Source: Tropicimonas sp. IMCC34043 (GTDB taxonomy: Bacteria > Pseudomonadota > Alphaproteobacteria > Rhodobacterales > Rhodobacteraceae). Taken from it: a DNA stretch of 64,000 nucleotides. The translations under genes and the position numbers were made by a program. This document shows positions 1-9,296 of the stretch, piece by piece. The first letter of the stretch is position 1, and each line of letters starts with the position of its first letter. The stretch is from contig NZ_QMEK01000007.1 of NCBI RefSeq assembly GCF_003390845.1, positions 166,446-230,445 of the forward strand, given 5' to 3'. Under the pieces are notes generated by a model. The model did no database searches. It was not told where the DNA came from and saw only the letters and a list, made by a program, of their open reading frames with translations.

Positions 1-364
1 CGCCGGCGAGCGGCCCGGCAAGCGCGCCTGCCGCGACACCGCCCAGAACGATCGCGCCCTCGCCCCCGATCACCACAAGGCCAAGCCGGGCGGGCAGCGC
101 GACGCAAAGGGCCGACAGCAGCAGCGGGGCTGCCCGCGACAGCGTGTTCTGCCAGGAGAAGGCAGAGCCATAGGCGCCCTTCCAGACCAGCGCGAAGAAA
201 TCGACCGGCGACTTGCCCTGGGTCAGCAGGAACAGCCCGAAGACCGCCAGCCCCGCGAGAAGGGCGAGCAGCGGGATCACCACCGCCTCGGCGCGGCGGG
301 CGAGGCCCGCGCGCAGCAGCGTACTGCGCGCGCCCCCACCGGACAGGCTCTCGGCCAATGCCAT
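1..364 (-). CDS. ABC transporter permease, BMP/nucleoside type (partial)
   Basis: This is the N-terminal 121 residues of an inner-membrane permease that continues beyond the left edge of the window. Reading from an ATG at 364, a short basic cytoplasmic tail (residues 1-25) is followed by a hydrophobic segment (about 28-47), then a second stretch containing the Asn-Thr-Leu-x-Arg-Ala-x-Pro-Leu pattern seen in permeases that work with BMP-family (PnrA/YufN-like) binding proteins. An AAGGGG ribosome-binding site lies just upstream. It starts 12 bp after the stop of the BMP binding-protein gene on the same strand, so the two form one uptake operon. Family members carry nucleosides or purines; the substrate here is unknown. 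An ATPase and a second permease are probably outside the window. Confidence 0.8.
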   Translation of the reverse strand, partial: MALAESLSGGGARSTLLRAGLARRAEAVVIPLLALLAGLAVFGLFLLTQGKSPVDFFALVWKGAYGSAFSWQNTLSRAAPLLLSALCVALPARLGLVVIGGEGAIVLGGVAAGALAGPLAG

Positions 365-376
365 CGGACCGGCCCC

Positions 377-1516
377 TTACGAGGTCGCGCCGATGACGCC
401 CTCGACGAGATAGCCCATACTCTCGAGCGAGGGATCGGTTTCAAGAAAGGCCTGACCCTCGGTCGCGACCACGTTGCCGGCGTTGTCCTTCAAGGGTCCC
501 TTGATGACGCTGAAGCCGCCGGTCATGATCTCGGCCTTCACGGCCTCGAACTGCGAACGCCCGGCCTCGGGCACCGCGGGGCCAAGCGGCGACATGGTGA
601 CGAAACCCTCGGCCAGTCCGCCGCGGACAAAGTTCGGGATCGTCTCGCCGGCAAGGGTCGTGTTGACCATGTCGGTATAGACCTTGCCCCAGTTCCATTC
701 GGCGCCGGTCAGGTATTTCTCGGGCGCCAGCGCCGACTGGTCGGCGTGATAGCCGCAGACAAAGCTGCCGCGCCCGGCGGCGGTTTCGATCACCACCTTC
801 GGGCTGTCGACATGGCAGGTGATGACGTCGCATCCGGCATCGGCCAGCGCATTCGTCGCCTCGGCCTCTTTCACCGCCAGCGACCATTCGCCGGTAAAGA
901 TCACCTGGCACATGATGGTCGGGTCGACCGACCGCGCGCCCAGCAGGAACGAGTTGATGTTCAGCAGCACCTGCGGGATCGGCTTTGCCGCGACAAAGCC
1001 GATCTTCTTCGTCTGGGTTACGTGACCGGCGGCGACGCCGTTCAGATACTGGCCCATGCCGATATAGCCGAAATAGCTGCCGGCATTCGTGGGGTGCTTG
1101 TCCGCCGACCACAGCCCGCCGCAATGTTCGAACCGCACCTCGGGGTATTTCGGCGCCAGCGTCAGGATATGCGGGTCGAAATAGCCGAACGAGGTCGGAA
1201 ACAGCAGCGTCGCGCCATCGAGGTTGATCATCGATTCCATCGACTTCTGCACGTCGATGGTTTCGGGGACGTTTTCTTCCTCGACCACGGTGACACCGGG
1301 GATTTCCTTGAGTGCCGCGGCGCCGATGGCATGGGCCTGATTATAACCATAATCGTCGCGCGGTCCGACATAGATGAAACCGACGGTCAGCGGCGTTTCG
1401 GCCCGCGCGCCAAGCGGAAGGCTCGAAAGCGCCGCGGCGCCGCCAAGCGCGGCCGAGCCCCTGAGAAAGCCGCGGCGCGACAGCGGATGGGAAAACGGAC
1501 GGGTGAGGGATGTCAT
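377..1516 (-). CDS. BMP-family ABC substrate-binding protein, Tat-exported
   Basis: Periplasmic binding protein of the basic membrane protein (PnrA-like) family, about 379 residues, the usual length. The N-terminus has a twin-arginine signal (S-R-R-G-F-L-R-G, about residues 13-20) followed by an Ala/Leu stretch ending at A-R-A, so it is probably exported folded. The mature part opens with a V-G-F-I-Y-V-G-P strand and a D-Y-G-Y-N segment typical of the family. The chosen ATG at 1516 has AGGAG 8 bp upstream; a longer reading frame starting near 1603 would add residues ahead of the signal peptide and is rejected. It heads the operon with the partial permease. Likely ligand: a nucleoside or related purine, by family only. 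A LysR gene is divergent. Confidence 0.85.
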   Translation of the reverse strand: MTSLTRPFSHPLSRRGFLRGSAALGGAAALSSLPLGARAETPLTVGFIYVGPRDDYGYNQAHAIGAAALKEIPGVTVVEEENVPETIDVQKSMESMINLDGATLLFPTSFGYFDPHILTLAPKYPEVRFEHCGGLWSADKHPTNAGSYFGYIGMGQYLNGVAAGHVTQTKKIGFVAAKPIPQVLLNINSFLLGARSVDPTIMCQVIFTGEWSLAVKEAEATNALADAGCDVITCHVDSPKVVIETAAGRGSFVCGYHADQSALAPEKYLTGAEWNWGKVYTDMVNTTLAGETIPNFVRGGLAEGFVTMSPLGPAVPEAGRSQFEAVKAEIMTGGFSVIKGPLKDNAGNVVATEGQAFLETDPSLESMGYLVEGVIGATS

Positions 1517-1635
1517 GCGGCGTCTCCTGATTGGCAAAAGGGGCGTTGTTGCCGGCCCGGCCGCGCGACCCGCCCCGTTCATGTATTCGCTGATACCCAA
1601 CATGAGGCGTTGAAGCGATGCTGTCTCGTGCTAAG

Positions 1636-1666
1636 TTTGCACCAAACCGCTGCAGGATTTGCACCA
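1636..1666. promoter_or_regulatory. Tandem TTTGCACCA repeats in the LysR/BMP divergent region
   Basis: The 9-base word TTTGCACCA occurs at 1636-1644 and again at 1658-1666, 22 bp apart (about two helical turns), immediately before the LysR start codon and within the 153-bp divergent intergenic region. Same-face direct repeats beside a LysR gene suggest regulator binding, possibly autorepression because the second copy ends 3 bp before the ATG. Seen directly; the role is inferred. Confidence 0.4.
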
Positions 1667-1669
1667 CCT

Positions 1670-2575
1670 ATGCATCAGCTGTCGCCCTATCAGTTCATCG
1701 ACGCGATTTCGCGGGCCGGATCGATCCGCAAGGCTGCCGAGGCGCTGGCCATCACCTCGACCGCGCTCAACCGCCGGGTGCTGGCGCTGGAGGAGGAGAT
1801 GGGCGTGCCGATCTTCGAGCGGCTGCCGCGCGGGGTCAGGCTGTCCACCGCGGGCGAGCTGCTGATCCTGCATCTGCGCGCCCAGGCCTCGGATCTGGAA
1901 AAGCTGAAGGGCCAGATCGCGGATCTGGCCGGCGAACGGCGCGGCCATGTCATCATCGCCTGTTCGCAGGCGCTGCTGCCGTTCTTCCTGCCCGAGAATA
2001 TCGGGCGTTATCGCCGCGACCATCCGGGGGTGACCTTTTCGGTGCATCTGCGCGACCGCGCGGCGGCCGAGGCGGCGCTGGTCGAACACGCCGCGGATCT
2101 GGCGGTGGTGTTCGAGCCGATCCGGCTGTCCGAGGTGCAGATCCTTGCCACCGCGCGGCAGACGATCCACGCGGTGATGGCGGCCGATCACCCGATGGCC
2201 GGGCAGGAAACGGTGCGGTTGCGGGACTGCGCGGCCTATCCGATCGGGCTGCCGACCGTCCAGTATGGGGTGCGCCATCTGATCGACCACGCGCTGCTGA
2301 GGTCGTCGACCCGGCTGCGGGTGGTGCTCGAATCGGACAATTTCGACTTTCTGCGCCGCTATCCGGCGCAGGAGCGGCTGATCAGCTTTCAGATCCCGAT
2401 CGGCCTGCCCGACGATGCCAGCGCCGAGGGCACGGTCTCGCGCCCTGTCGACACCCGCGACATCCCCGAGGGGCTGCTTTACCTGTGCCAGTTGCGCGGC
2501 CGCACGCTGCCGGTTGCCGCCGCGAAGTTCGCCGCCCAGATCGAGGCAGCGCTCGACCGCCGCTATCCGGCCTGA
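1670..2575 (+). CDS. LysR-family transcriptional regulator
   Basis: A 301-residue LysR-type regulator of normal length. Residues about 5-64 form the winged helix-turn-helix, with the S-I-R-K-A-A-E-A-L segment and the R-R-V-x-x-L-E-E-E-M-G-V-P-I-F-E-R signature that ends this domain. The remainder is the two-lobed periplasmic-binding-like effector domain starting at the G-H-V-I-I-A-C-S strand near residue 93. The ATG at 1670 is chosen because it fits the family N-terminus; the frame stays open far upstream but that part is antisense to the BMP gene. It is divergent from the BMP uptake operon, which it probably controls in response to the imported ligand or a product. The ligand is not predictable from the sequence. 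Confidence 0.85.
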   Translation: MHQLSPYQFIDAISRAGSIRKAAEALAITSTALNRRVLALEEEMGVPIFERLPRGVRLSTAGELLILHLRAQASDLEKLKGQIADLAGERRGHVIIACSQALLPFFLPENIGRYRRDHPGVTFSVHLRDRAAAEAALVEHAADLAVVFEPIRLSEVQILATARQTIHAVMAADHPMAGQETVRLRDCAAYPIGLPTVQYGVRHLIDHALLRSSTRLRVVLESDNFDFLRRYPAQERLISFQIPIGLPDDASAEGTVSRPVDTRDIPEGLLYLCQLRGRTLPVAAAKFAAQIEAALDRRYPA

Positions 2576-2587
2576 GGCCGGGCGCGG

Positions 2588-3298
2588 TCAGCCGGCGGCG
2601 GCCGCGTTCCTGGCGCCCTGCCCCAAGATGATCGCCAGCAACTCGCTGGCATCCTCGCGGACCGCTTCGGCGCCGGCGGCGTACAGCGCCGAGGCATGGC
2701 TGTCGCGGATCCCGTCCAGATGCGTGCCGCCGGTGAAGCCGACGCCGCGCATTCCGGCCGCCATGGCGCCGCGAATGCCGTGCGGCGAATCCTCGACCAC
2801 GACGCAGCGCGCAGGTTCGACGCCCAGTTCCCGCGCCGCGAGCAGCACGAGGTCCGGCGCGGGTTTGCCATGGGCGACCTGCTCGGCACTGAAGATACGC
2901 GTGCCAAACCGTTCGGTCAGATCGGCTGCCGCCAGCGTCCGCCGTATCCGGTCCGGTGACCCGCCCGAGGCGATACAGGTCGCGATGCCTTCGGATTGCA
3001 GCCGGTCGAGCACCTCGACCATGGCCTCGATGCGCGGGATCCCGGCCTCATAGGCGGCATAGAGCCGGCGGTGGTAGTTGTCGATGAAATCGGGCGGACA
3101 GGGCCGGCCGAGACGGGCCGCCAGGTGCCGGCTGACATCGGTGGCCGAGACGCCGAGGTAACGGTCGCGCATCGCCGCGCTGGTCGCCTCGGCGACACCC
3201 GAGGCGCGCATTTCGGCGGCCAGTGCCTCGAGCGACATGGGCTCGCTGTCGACGAGACAGCCGTCGAGGTCGAAGATCACCGCTTGCGGTCTGTCCAT
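2588..3298 (-). CDS. HAD-IA family phosphatase (beta-phosphoglucomutase-like)
   Basis: Cytoplasmic haloacid-dehalogenase hydrolase of 236 residues. Motif I F-D-L-D-G-C-L-V-D-S-E (nucleophile Asp10, acid/base Asp12), a helical cap, motif II A-S-G-G-S near 112, the Lys of H-G-K-P-A-P-D near 147 and motif IV V-V-E-D-S-P-H-G near 171 are all present. It resembles YieH/YniC-type sugar-phosphate phosphatases. It is the last gene of the pentitol operon, 66 bp after the D-ribulokinase-like gene; an 8-bp inverted repeat (3314-3321 with 3343-3350) lies in that gap. HAD phosphatases often sit in polyol operons, where they may clear dead-end sugar phosphates. The true substrate is not known. Confidence 0.85.
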   Translation of the reverse strand: MDRPQAVIFDLDGCLVDSEPMSLEALAAEMRASGVAEATSAAMRDRYLGVSATDVSRHLAARLGRPCPPDFIDNYHRRLYAAYEAGIPRIEAMVEVLDRLQSEGIATCIASGGSPDRIRRTLAAADLTERFGTRIFSAEQVAHGKPAPDLVLLAARELGVEPARCVVVEDSPHGIRGAMAAGMRGVGFTGGTHLDGIRDSHASALYAAGAEAVREDASELLAIILGQGARNAAAAG

Positions 3299-3364
3299 GG
3301 GTCCTCCTGTGCGCCCCGGCCGGCCAGATGGCTTTGCACCGGGGCCGGGGTCTGTAAGGTGATG

Positions 3365-4978
3365 TCAGCCGCGAACCGCAGCCTCGCGTGCCAGCGCCTG
3401 GAACTTGCCGAACAGGTCGAACCGGCGGTCGTGGAACGCCCGCGACTCCCCCCCGGCCGGGTCATAGCGCGAGGCATAGGAGGACATCGCCGCCATCCCC
3501 GCGGTCATGTCGGCAAAATCGCCCGCCGCCAGCGCACCAAGGATCGCCGAGCCCAGAAGCACCGGTTCCTCGGTCGTCGGCGCGGCAACCGGCACGCCCG
3601 TCGCATCGGCCAGCAACTGCCGGACCAGATCGCTGCGCCCGGCGCCGCCGCTGATCACGATGGTGCCAATCGCGGCCCCGTTGGCGGCCTGGGTCTCGAT
3701 GATCTGGCGCAGGCCATAGCCGAGCCCGCAGATCCCGGCGACATAGAGCCGGGCCAGATCGTCGAGATCGCTCTCCATCCCGAGCCCGGCGATGACGGCG
3801 CGGGTGTGGGGGTCGGCGAAGGGCGCACGGTTGCCGATGAATTCGGGCACCACGTGCATGCCGTCGGCAATCTGTGCGGCCGCCGCCGCGGACCCGGCAA
3901 GCGCGGTCGCGCGCTCGGCAAGCCAGACCGGCAGTGCCATCCCGGCGGCCTTGGCGGCCTCGGCCGCCTCGGTTGCTGCGGGGTGAAAGCGCAGAAGCTG
4001 GTCGATGGCGGCCCCGGCGGCCGACTGGCCGCCTTCGATCAGCCAGGCGCCGGGCACCATGGCCGAGAAATACGGACCCCAGACACCGGGCACGAAGACC
4101 GGGTCGGTCGTCGTCGTCATGGTGCAGGAGGAGGTTCCGAACACATAGGCAAGGCTGTCCTTCGGGCCGCCGCCGCCCTCGGCACCCACCGTGCCGACAC
4201 CGCCCGCGTGGGCATCGATCAGGCCAGCCGCGACCCGGGTGCCGGGCGCCAGGCCAAGATCGGCCGCGGCCGCCTCGGTCAGGCCCTGGCCGAGCGCGGT
4301 GCCGGGATTGACCACCTCGGTCCCGATCCGGGCAAAGCCCTCGTCGGCCAGCGCGCCAAGCCCGACCTTGCGGAAATAGCTTTCGTCCCAGCAGCCCTCG
4401 TGACCCATATAGGTCCACTTGCAGGTGACGGTGCAGATCGAGCGGGCCTCGCTGCCGGTCGAACGCCAGGTCAGATAATCGGTCAGATCGAAGAACCGCC
4501 ATGCCGCTTCGAAGATCGCCGGGCGATTTTCCAGCAGCCACAGGAGTTTCGGGGTTTCCATCTCGGGCGAGATCTTGCCGCCGACATAGTCGAGCACCCG
4601 GTGCCCGGTCGCGTTGATCCGCTCGGCCTGGTCGATGGCGCGATGGTCCATCCAGACGATGACGTTGCGGTTCGGATCCTCGCTTGGCCCGATCGGCAGC
4701 GGCACGCCGCCCTCGCCCAGCACGACCAGAGAACAGGTGGCGTCGAAGCCGATGCCGACGATCTCGGCGGGGGTCACACCTGCCTCGCGCACCGCGCCGC
4801 GGCTTGCGGCCGAAACCGCCTGCCAGATCTCGGCCGAGGATTCCTCGACCATCGAACCCGGGCCATGGTGGACCGTGAAATCCTTCTTGGCGGTGCCAAG
4901 CAGCTTGCCCGAGGCGTCGAAGACGCCGGCTCTGGCGCTGGCGGTCCCGACGTCGATGCCCATGTAATATCGGCTCAT
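3365..4978 (-). CDS. FGGY carbohydrate kinase, D-ribulokinase type
   Basis: A 537-residue FGGY kinase, full length for the D-ribulokinase/YDR109C branch. The N-terminal phosphate loop G-I-D-V-G-T-A-S-A-R-A-G (about 7-18), the branch-typical G-F-D-A-T-C-S-L-V-V-L segment and the D-A-H-A-G-G-V-G-T motif with the catalytic Asp are visible, as is the C-terminal G-G-A-G-R-S-D ATP-site element. Expected reaction: D-ribulose + ATP to D-ribulose 5-phosphate. The upstream gene encodes a ribitol dehydrogenase, whose product is D-ribulose, so the two make a complete ribitol entry route into the pentose phosphate pathway. An AGGAAGGAA ribosome-binding site precedes the ATG. Related kinases act on other ketopentoses, so D-ribulose specificity is inferred mainly from context. 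Confidence 0.85.
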   Translation of the reverse strand: MSRYYMGIDVGTASARAGVFDASGKLLGTAKKDFTVHHGPGSMVEESSAEIWQAVSAASRGAVREAGVTPAEIVGIGFDATCSLVVLGEGGVPLPIGPSEDPNRNVIVWMDHRAIDQAERINATGHRVLDYVGGKISPEMETPKLLWLLENRPAIFEAAWRFFDLTDYLTWRSTGSEARSICTVTCKWTYMGHEGCWDESYFRKVGLGALADEGFARIGTEVVNPGTALGQGLTEAAAADLGLAPGTRVAAGLIDAHAGGVGTVGAEGGGGPKDSLAYVFGTSSCTMTTTTDPVFVPGVWGPYFSAMVPGAWLIEGGQSAAGAAIDQLLRFHPAATEAAEAAKAAGMALPVWLAERATALAGSAAAAAQIADGMHVVPEFIGNRAPFADPHTRAVIAGLGMESDLDDLARLYVAGICGLGYGLRQIIETQAANGAAIGTIVISGGAGRSDLVRQLLADATGVPVAAPTTEEPVLLGSAILGALAAGDFADMTAGMAAMSSYASRYDPAGGESRAFHDRRFDLFGKFQALAREAAVRG

Positions 4979-5121
4979 GTCATTTCCTTCCTTTCGCCGC
5001 TCTGGCCGCCGCCTGGCAGATCCCTGCGGCTGGATCGTCAGTTACCGGATGACGACGATCTGCGACAGGGCCGCCATGCGCATGGCGCCGGCGGCCGTGT
5101 CCTTTTGTGGTTCAGAATACG

Positions 5122-5157
5122 CCGCGGGGGCCTTGTCCGATGACCGGGCCGCCGCGG
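5122..5157 (-). other. Hairpin between rbtD and the kinase gene
   Basis: The 199-bp gap between the rbtD stop and the kinase start contains an inverted repeat: CCGCGGGGGCC at 5122-5132 pairs with GGCCGCCGCGG at 5147-5157 with a single mismatch and a 14-nt loop. There is no T-run, so it is more likely a processing or mRNA-stability element than a terminator. No gene was found in the gap. Confidence 0.4.
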
Positions 5158-5177
5158 GCGCTCCTTGCAGGTCCGCG

Positions 5178-5909
5178 TCAGACCCGGTCGAAATTGGTCG
5201 GCAGGACCAGCATGTCGCGGATCGTGACGTTGCGCTGACGGGTCAGCATGAACTCGAGCGCATCGGCCACTTCGCTGGCCTCGATCAGGCTGCCCGATTC
5301 CTTGGCCTTGCGCAGGTTCTCTTCCGGCCAGTCCGCGAGCAGCGCCGAGATCACCGGGCCCGGCGACACCTGCGACACCCGCACGCCATGCGGGATCATC
5401 TGGCGCCGCATCGTCTGCACGAAGCAGGTGATCGCCCATTTCGAGGCGGCATAGACCGGCTCCCAATGGGTGGGATAGTGGCCGGCAATCGACGAGGTGA
5501 CGACGATGTCGCCGGTGTGGCGTTCGATCATGTGCGGGATCACGTCGCGCACGTTCTTCATCACCGCGTTGATGTTGAGGTTGAGCATCTTGTCGATGGT
5601 GGTGGTGTCGGTGTCGATCAGATCGCCGCCGATATAGGTGCCGGCGTTGCAATAGAGGATGTCGATGTGATCGACCTTGGCGAGGATCTCGGGCACCATC
5701 GCGGCGCAGCTCTCGGTGTCGAGCAGGTCGGTGATCTGGGCGATGGCCTTGTCGCCAAGTTCGGCGGTCAGCTTGCTCAGCGCCTTTTCGTCCCTGTCGA
5801 CCAAGACGACGGTTGCACCGTTTGCCAGCAACATCCTGGCGGCGGCCAGCCCGATCCCCGAAGCGGCCCCGGTGATCGCGGCAATCTTGCCTTCTAGCGA
5901 TTCAGACAT
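5178..5909 (-). CDS. rbtD: Ribitol 2-dehydrogenase (SDR)
   Basis: A 243-residue classical short-chain dehydrogenase. NAD-binding T-G-A-A-S-G-I-G is at about 13-20, and the catalytic Ser140, Tyr153 and Lys157 sit in T-S-S-I-A-G and Y-A-A-S-K. Beyond the general fold, the stretches N-A-G-T-Y-I-G-G, L-N-I-N-A, W-E-P-V-Y-A-A-S-K and the C-terminal N-V-T-I-R-D segment match what I recall of Klebsiella ribitol dehydrogenase, so ribitol to D-ribulose (NAD-dependent) is the best call. An AGGAGT ribosome-binding site precedes the ATG. It lies between a second SDR gene and the D-ribulokinase-like gene in one minus-strand operon behind a ribose-type importer. Activity on other pentitols (D-arabinitol, xylitol) is possible. 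Confidence 0.85.
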   Translation of the reverse strand: MSESLEGKIAAITGAASGIGLAAARMLLANGATVVLVDRDEKALSKLTAELGDKAIAQITDLLDTESCAAMVPEILAKVDHIDILYCNAGTYIGGDLIDTDTTTIDKMLNLNINAVMKNVRDVIPHMIERHTGDIVVTSSIAGHYPTHWEPVYAASKWAITCFVQTMRRQMIPHGVRVSQVSPGPVISALLADWPEENLRKAKESGSLIEASEVADALEFMLTRQRNVTIRDMLVLPTNFDRV

Positions 5910-5950
5910 TGTCTTACTCCTTGATTTGTCTTGTTTCTGGAGCGGTCCGC

Positions 5951-6676
5951 TCAGACGGCGAGGAAGCCGCCGTCGACGGCAAGAACCGATCCGGTCATCA
6001 TCGCGGCGTCGTCGCTCAGCACCATCGCGATGCTGCGGGCGACGTCATCGGTTCCGGCGAACCGGCCCAGCGGATGGCGCACCATCATCGGCTCGCTCTT
6101 GGCCGGATCGCTCCAGGCTTCAAGCGCAAGCTCGGTCAGGGTAATCGTCGGCGAGACCGCGACGACGCGGATGCCGTGGGGGCCGAGTTCCTTGGCCATG
6201 ACCCGTGTCGCGCCCTCGAGCCCCGCCTTCGAGGCGGCATAGCAGACGTGATCCTGAAACCCGCGATGCCCGGCGATGCTGGTGATATTGACGATCACGC
6301 CGCCGCCGCCCGCGGCGACCCGCGCAATCGCGAATTCCTGGGCACAGACGATGGCCGCGCGCAGGTTGACGCCTAGCACCGCATCGCAGCCCTCGTCGGT
6401 CATCTCGAGCACGCTTTCGAGCACGTTGATGCCGGCGCAGTTGACCAGCGCATCGCAGGTCCCGGCCTCTTTCATGGCGGCGCGCACCGCCTTCGCATCC
6501 GAGAAATCGGCCGCAATCACCCGCGCACCGATTTCCTCGGGCAGACCTTCGAGCGAGCGGGCGCTGCGGCTGAGCGCCACGATCTTTGCCCCGCGCGCGG
6601 CCAGCAGCGTGGCGGTTGCGCGCCCGATGCCCTTTCCCGCGCCGGTGACGATGATTGTCTTTCCAGTGAACTCCAT
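5951..6676 (-). CDS. SDR oxidoreductase, L-xylulose reductase/polyol dehydrogenase type
   Basis: A 241-residue SDR resembling the dicarbonyl/L-xylulose reductase branch. T-G-A-G-K-G-I-G (11-18) binds the nucleotide; catalytic Ser133, Tyr146 and Lys150 are in I-T-S-I-A-G and C-Y-A-A-S-K. The N-terminus M-E-F-T-G-K-T-I-I-V-T-G-A-G-K-G-I-G-R is typical of that branch. ATG 6676 has a good AGGA site; an upstream ATG at 6754 would add about 26 basic residues and is unlikely. The gene stands between the importer permease (112 bp upstream) and rbtD. It most probably interconverts a pentitol such as xylitol or arabinitol with its ketose, complementing RbtD. Cofactor and substrate are not established. 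Confidence 0.75.
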   Translation of the reverse strand: MEFTGKTIIVTGAGKGIGRATATLLAARGAKIVALSRSARSLEGLPEEIGARVIAADFSDAKAVRAAMKEAGTCDALVNCAGINVLESVLEMTDEGCDAVLGVNLRAAIVCAQEFAIARVAAGGGGVIVNITSIAGHRGFQDHVCYAASKAGLEGATRVMAKELGPHGIRVVAVSPTITLTELALEAWSDPAKSEPMMVRHPLGRFAGTDDVARSIAMVLSDDAAMMTGSVLAVDGGFLAV

Positions 6677-6788
6677 GGTCTTCCTCACAAGCTGGCCTGG
6701 CGGGTTGCGGCGCGGCCGATGGCGGTCGCGGCGGAGGATTGCAGGTCTGCCCAACCCTCCGCAGGGTCTGTTTCGGATCGGTCGCCGG

Positions 6789-7775
6789 TCAGCGCCATTC
6801 GCGCCCGATGTAGATGGCGAGCAGGATGATGAGGCCCTTGATGACGTCCTGAAGGTAGGGGTTGATGCCCATCAGGTTCAGGCCGTTGTTCAGGATCCCG
6901 AGCAGCACCGCGCCGATCAGCGTGCCAAGGATCAGCCCCCGGCCGCCGGCGATCGAGGTGCCGCCCAGAACCACCGCCGCGATGGCATCGAGCTCGAATC
7001 CGACACCGGCGTTCGGTTGTCCGCTCATCAGGCGGCCGGTCAGCACGATTGCGGCCAGCGACGAGGTCAGCCCCGAGATCGTGTAGATCGCAAGCTTGAT
7101 CCTCTGGGTCTTGACCCCCGACAGGCGCGCCGCCGTCTCGTTGCCGCCGATCGAATAGACATGCCGGCCAAAGGGCGTGCGCTGCAGCAGAACCCAGGCG
7201 CAGGCATAGATCAGCACCATGAAGATCACCGGCACCGGGACGATGCCGATCCGGCCGATGCCGAACCACGACAGCCACGACGGCAGGCCGCTGATCGGAT
7301 AGCCGCCGGAATAGATCAGCCCGAGGCCGCGGGCGATGCCCATGGTCGCAAGCGTGACGATGATTGCCGGCATCCGCCCCCAGGCCACCATGGCACCGTT
7401 GAACATGCCAAAGGCGATCCCGACCAGCACGCCACCGGCCAGACCGACGACCCCCGGCATCCCCATGTTGACGACCAGCCCGGCACAGATCGTGCCCGAC
7501 AGCGCCATGACCGCGCCGACCGACAGGTCGATGCCGCCGGTCAGGATGACAAAGGTCATGCCGACGGCAAGGATGCCGACGATCGAGACCTGCCGCAACA
7601 CGTTGAATATGTTGTCGAAGCTGAAGAAGTTCTCGCTGGCGAGCCCCATCAGGAGCGACACGACGATCAGCCCGGCAAGCGGCAGCACAAGCGGCGAGCG
7701 CAGCATCTGGCCGATCTGGAGTTTCGGGCGTCTGGTCTGTTTGACCGGGGTGGTGGCTGTGGTGTCAGGCTGCAT
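6789..7775 (-). CDS. Ribose-type ABC transporter permease
   Basis: Inner-membrane permease of the RbsC/BPD_transp_2 family, 328 residues and about ten hydrophobic segments. The family hallmark [16 protein letters not shown] (about residues 73-88) and the later [16 protein letters not shown] loop that contacts the ATPase are intact. The start overlaps the end of the ATPase gene by 11 bp, and a strong GGAGGAAAG site lies inside that gene, so translation is coupled. It forms one importer with the ATPase and binding protein upstream. The downstream ribitol dehydrogenase and ribulokinase suggest a pentitol as cargo. Confidence 0.9.
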   Translation of the reverse strand: MQPDTTATTPVKQTRRPKLQIGQMLRSPLVLPLAGLIVVSLLMGLASENFFSFDNIFNVLRQVSIVGILAVGMTFVILTGGIDLSVGAVMALSGTICAGLVVNMGMPGVVGLAGGVLVGIAFGMFNGAMVAWGRMPAIIVTLATMGIARGLGLIYSGGYPISGLPSWLSWFGIGRIGIVPVPVIFMVLIYACAWVLLQRTPFGRHVYSIGGNETAARLSGVKTQRIKLAIYTISGLTSSLAAIVLTGRLMSGQPNAGVGFELDAIAAVVLGGTSIAGGRGLILGTLIGAVLLGILNNGLNLMGINPYLQDVIKGLIILLAIYIGREWR

Positions 7776-9267
7776 TTTCTTTCCTCCCGGTCGTTGCGTA
7801 GGTCATGATCTTCTCGGAAGTGATGTCGCTGCCATCGACTGTGGCCACGATCCCGCCGTCCCGGAACACGCACACCCGGTCCGACATGCCGAGGATTTCG
7901 GGCAATTCGGACGAGATCATGATGATCGAGCATCCTCGCGCAGTGAGATCGCGCATGAGGTGATAGATTTCGGCCTTCGCCCCGACGTCGATCCCGCGGG
8001 TCGGTTCGTCGAAGATCAGGACCTTCATGTCGTGGTTCAGCCAGCGGGCGACCACGACTTTCTGCTGGTTGCCGCCCGACAGGGTATCGAGCCGGTCAAA
8101 CGGGCTGTTGGCCTTCACGCTGACCTGGCTCATGGCCTCCTGCGTGCAGTAGAGCTCTTTCTTCAGGTCGATGAAGAAACGGTTCCTGGCGTATTTCGCA
8201 TAATTGTTGATCGAGATGTTGCGCACGATCGAGAAGCTGGTGATCAGCCCCTGTTCCTTCCGGCTTTCGGGCAGCAGCCCGATCCCTGCGGCAAGCCCGT
8301 CGGCGGGTTCGCGGAACCGCACCTCCTTGCCTTCCATCTTCATCTTGCAGCGCGCCGCGGGATGGGCGCCGAGCATGGCAAGCGCGGTTTCGGTCCGCCC
8401 CGAGCCGACCAGCCCGGCAAAGCCCAGCACCTCGCCCCGGCGCAGCGCGAAGGACGAGACCGGCCCGCCGCGGGCAAGCTGGATCTCCTCGACCTCGAGC
8501 ACCGGATCGGCCTTGGGCAACAGATCCCGCCGCGGCGGGAAGTTGTGTTCGATCCGCCGGCCCACCATCATCTCGACCAGACGGTCGTTGTCGACGTCCG
8601 CGACGTCGCAGGTGGCGACGTATTCGCCATCGCGCAGCACGGTGATCCGGTCGCAGATCTCGAAGATCTCTTCCAGATGGTGGGAAATGAACACGATGGC
8701 GACGCCCTTGCGCCGCAGCTCGCGCAGCACCTTGAACAGGTGTTCCACCTCGCTCGGCGTCAGCGTCGCGGTCGGTTCGTCGAGCACGAGGATACGGGCC
8801 TCGAGCGACAGCGCCTTGGCGATCTCGACGAACTGCTGTTCGGCGACCGACAGGTCCGCCACCGGGGCGTTCAGCGGCAGCTCGACATCGAGCTGGGCCA
8901 GGATCTCGCGCGCCCGTTTTCGCATGGCGCGGCGGTCGAGCAGGCCAAAGCGGTTGCAGATCTCGCGGGCGAGAAACATGTTCTCGAACGCCGACAGGTA
9001 GGGAATGAGGCTGAATTCCTGAAAGACGATGCCGATCCCCGCCTCGATGGCCTCGTCGTAATTGGCGAAGTGTTGTTCCTCGCCGTTGATCTTGATGGTT
9101 CCGTCGCTGGCCTGGATGATGCCGCACAGAACCTTCATCAGGGTCGATTTCCCGGCGCCGTTTTCACCCAGCAGCGCGTGCACCTCGCCAGCGCGCACTT
9201 CGAGATCGACGCCGTGCAGGACTTCGACCTTGCCGAAGCTTTTCTTGATGTTCTTCAGTTCCAGCAT
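7765..9267 (-). CDS. Sugar ABC transporter ATP-binding protein, double domain (RbsA/MglA type)
   Basis: A 500-residue fused ABC ATPase with two nucleotide-binding domains, the normal form for CUT2 importers. Domain 1 has Walker [10 protein letters not shown] (about 34-42), a degenerate signature (L-S-V-A-E-Q, around 142) and Walker B L-V-L-D-E-P. Domain 2 carries a non-canonical Walker A region ([10 protein letters not shown]) and a good L-S-G-G-N-Q-Q-K signature, the usual asymmetry of this family. It follows the binding-protein gene after a strong hairpin and overlaps the permease gene. It energises uptake of the probable pentitol substrate. Confidence 0.9.
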   Translation of the reverse strand: MLELKNIKKSFGKVEVLHGVDLEVRAGEVHALLGENGAGKSTLMKVLCGIIQASDGTIKINGEEQHFANYDEAIEAGIGIVFQEFSLIPYLSAFENMFLAREICNRFGLLDRRAMRKRAREILAQLDVELPLNAPVADLSVAEQQFVEIAKALSLEARILVLDEPTATLTPSEVEHLFKVLRELRRKGVAIVFISHHLEEIFEICDRITVLRDGEYVATCDVADVDNDRLVEMMVGRRIEHNFPPRRDLLPKADPVLEVEEIQLARGGPVSSFALRRGEVLGFAGLVGSGRTETALAMLGAHPAARCKMKMEGKEVRFREPADGLAAGIGLLPESRKEQGLITSFSIVRNISINNYAKYARNRFFIDLKKELYCTQEAMSQVSVKANSPFDRLDTLSGGNQQKVVVARWLNHDMKVLIFDEPTRGIDVGAKAEIYHLMRDLTARGCSIIMISSELPEILGMSDRVCVFRDGGIVATVDGSDITSEKIMTYATTGRKENAA

Positions 9268-9296
9268 GGGGGCCCCGACAGGTTGGAGGAAAAGGT

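Noticed and set aside
3314..3350. Terminator between the kinase and HAD genes
   Set aside because: The 8-bp stem has a 21-nt loop and no T-run; too weak to call.
2996..5143. A 715-codon plus-strand open frame over the ribulokinase gene
   Set aside because: Antisense to the FGGY kinase; no recognisable family.
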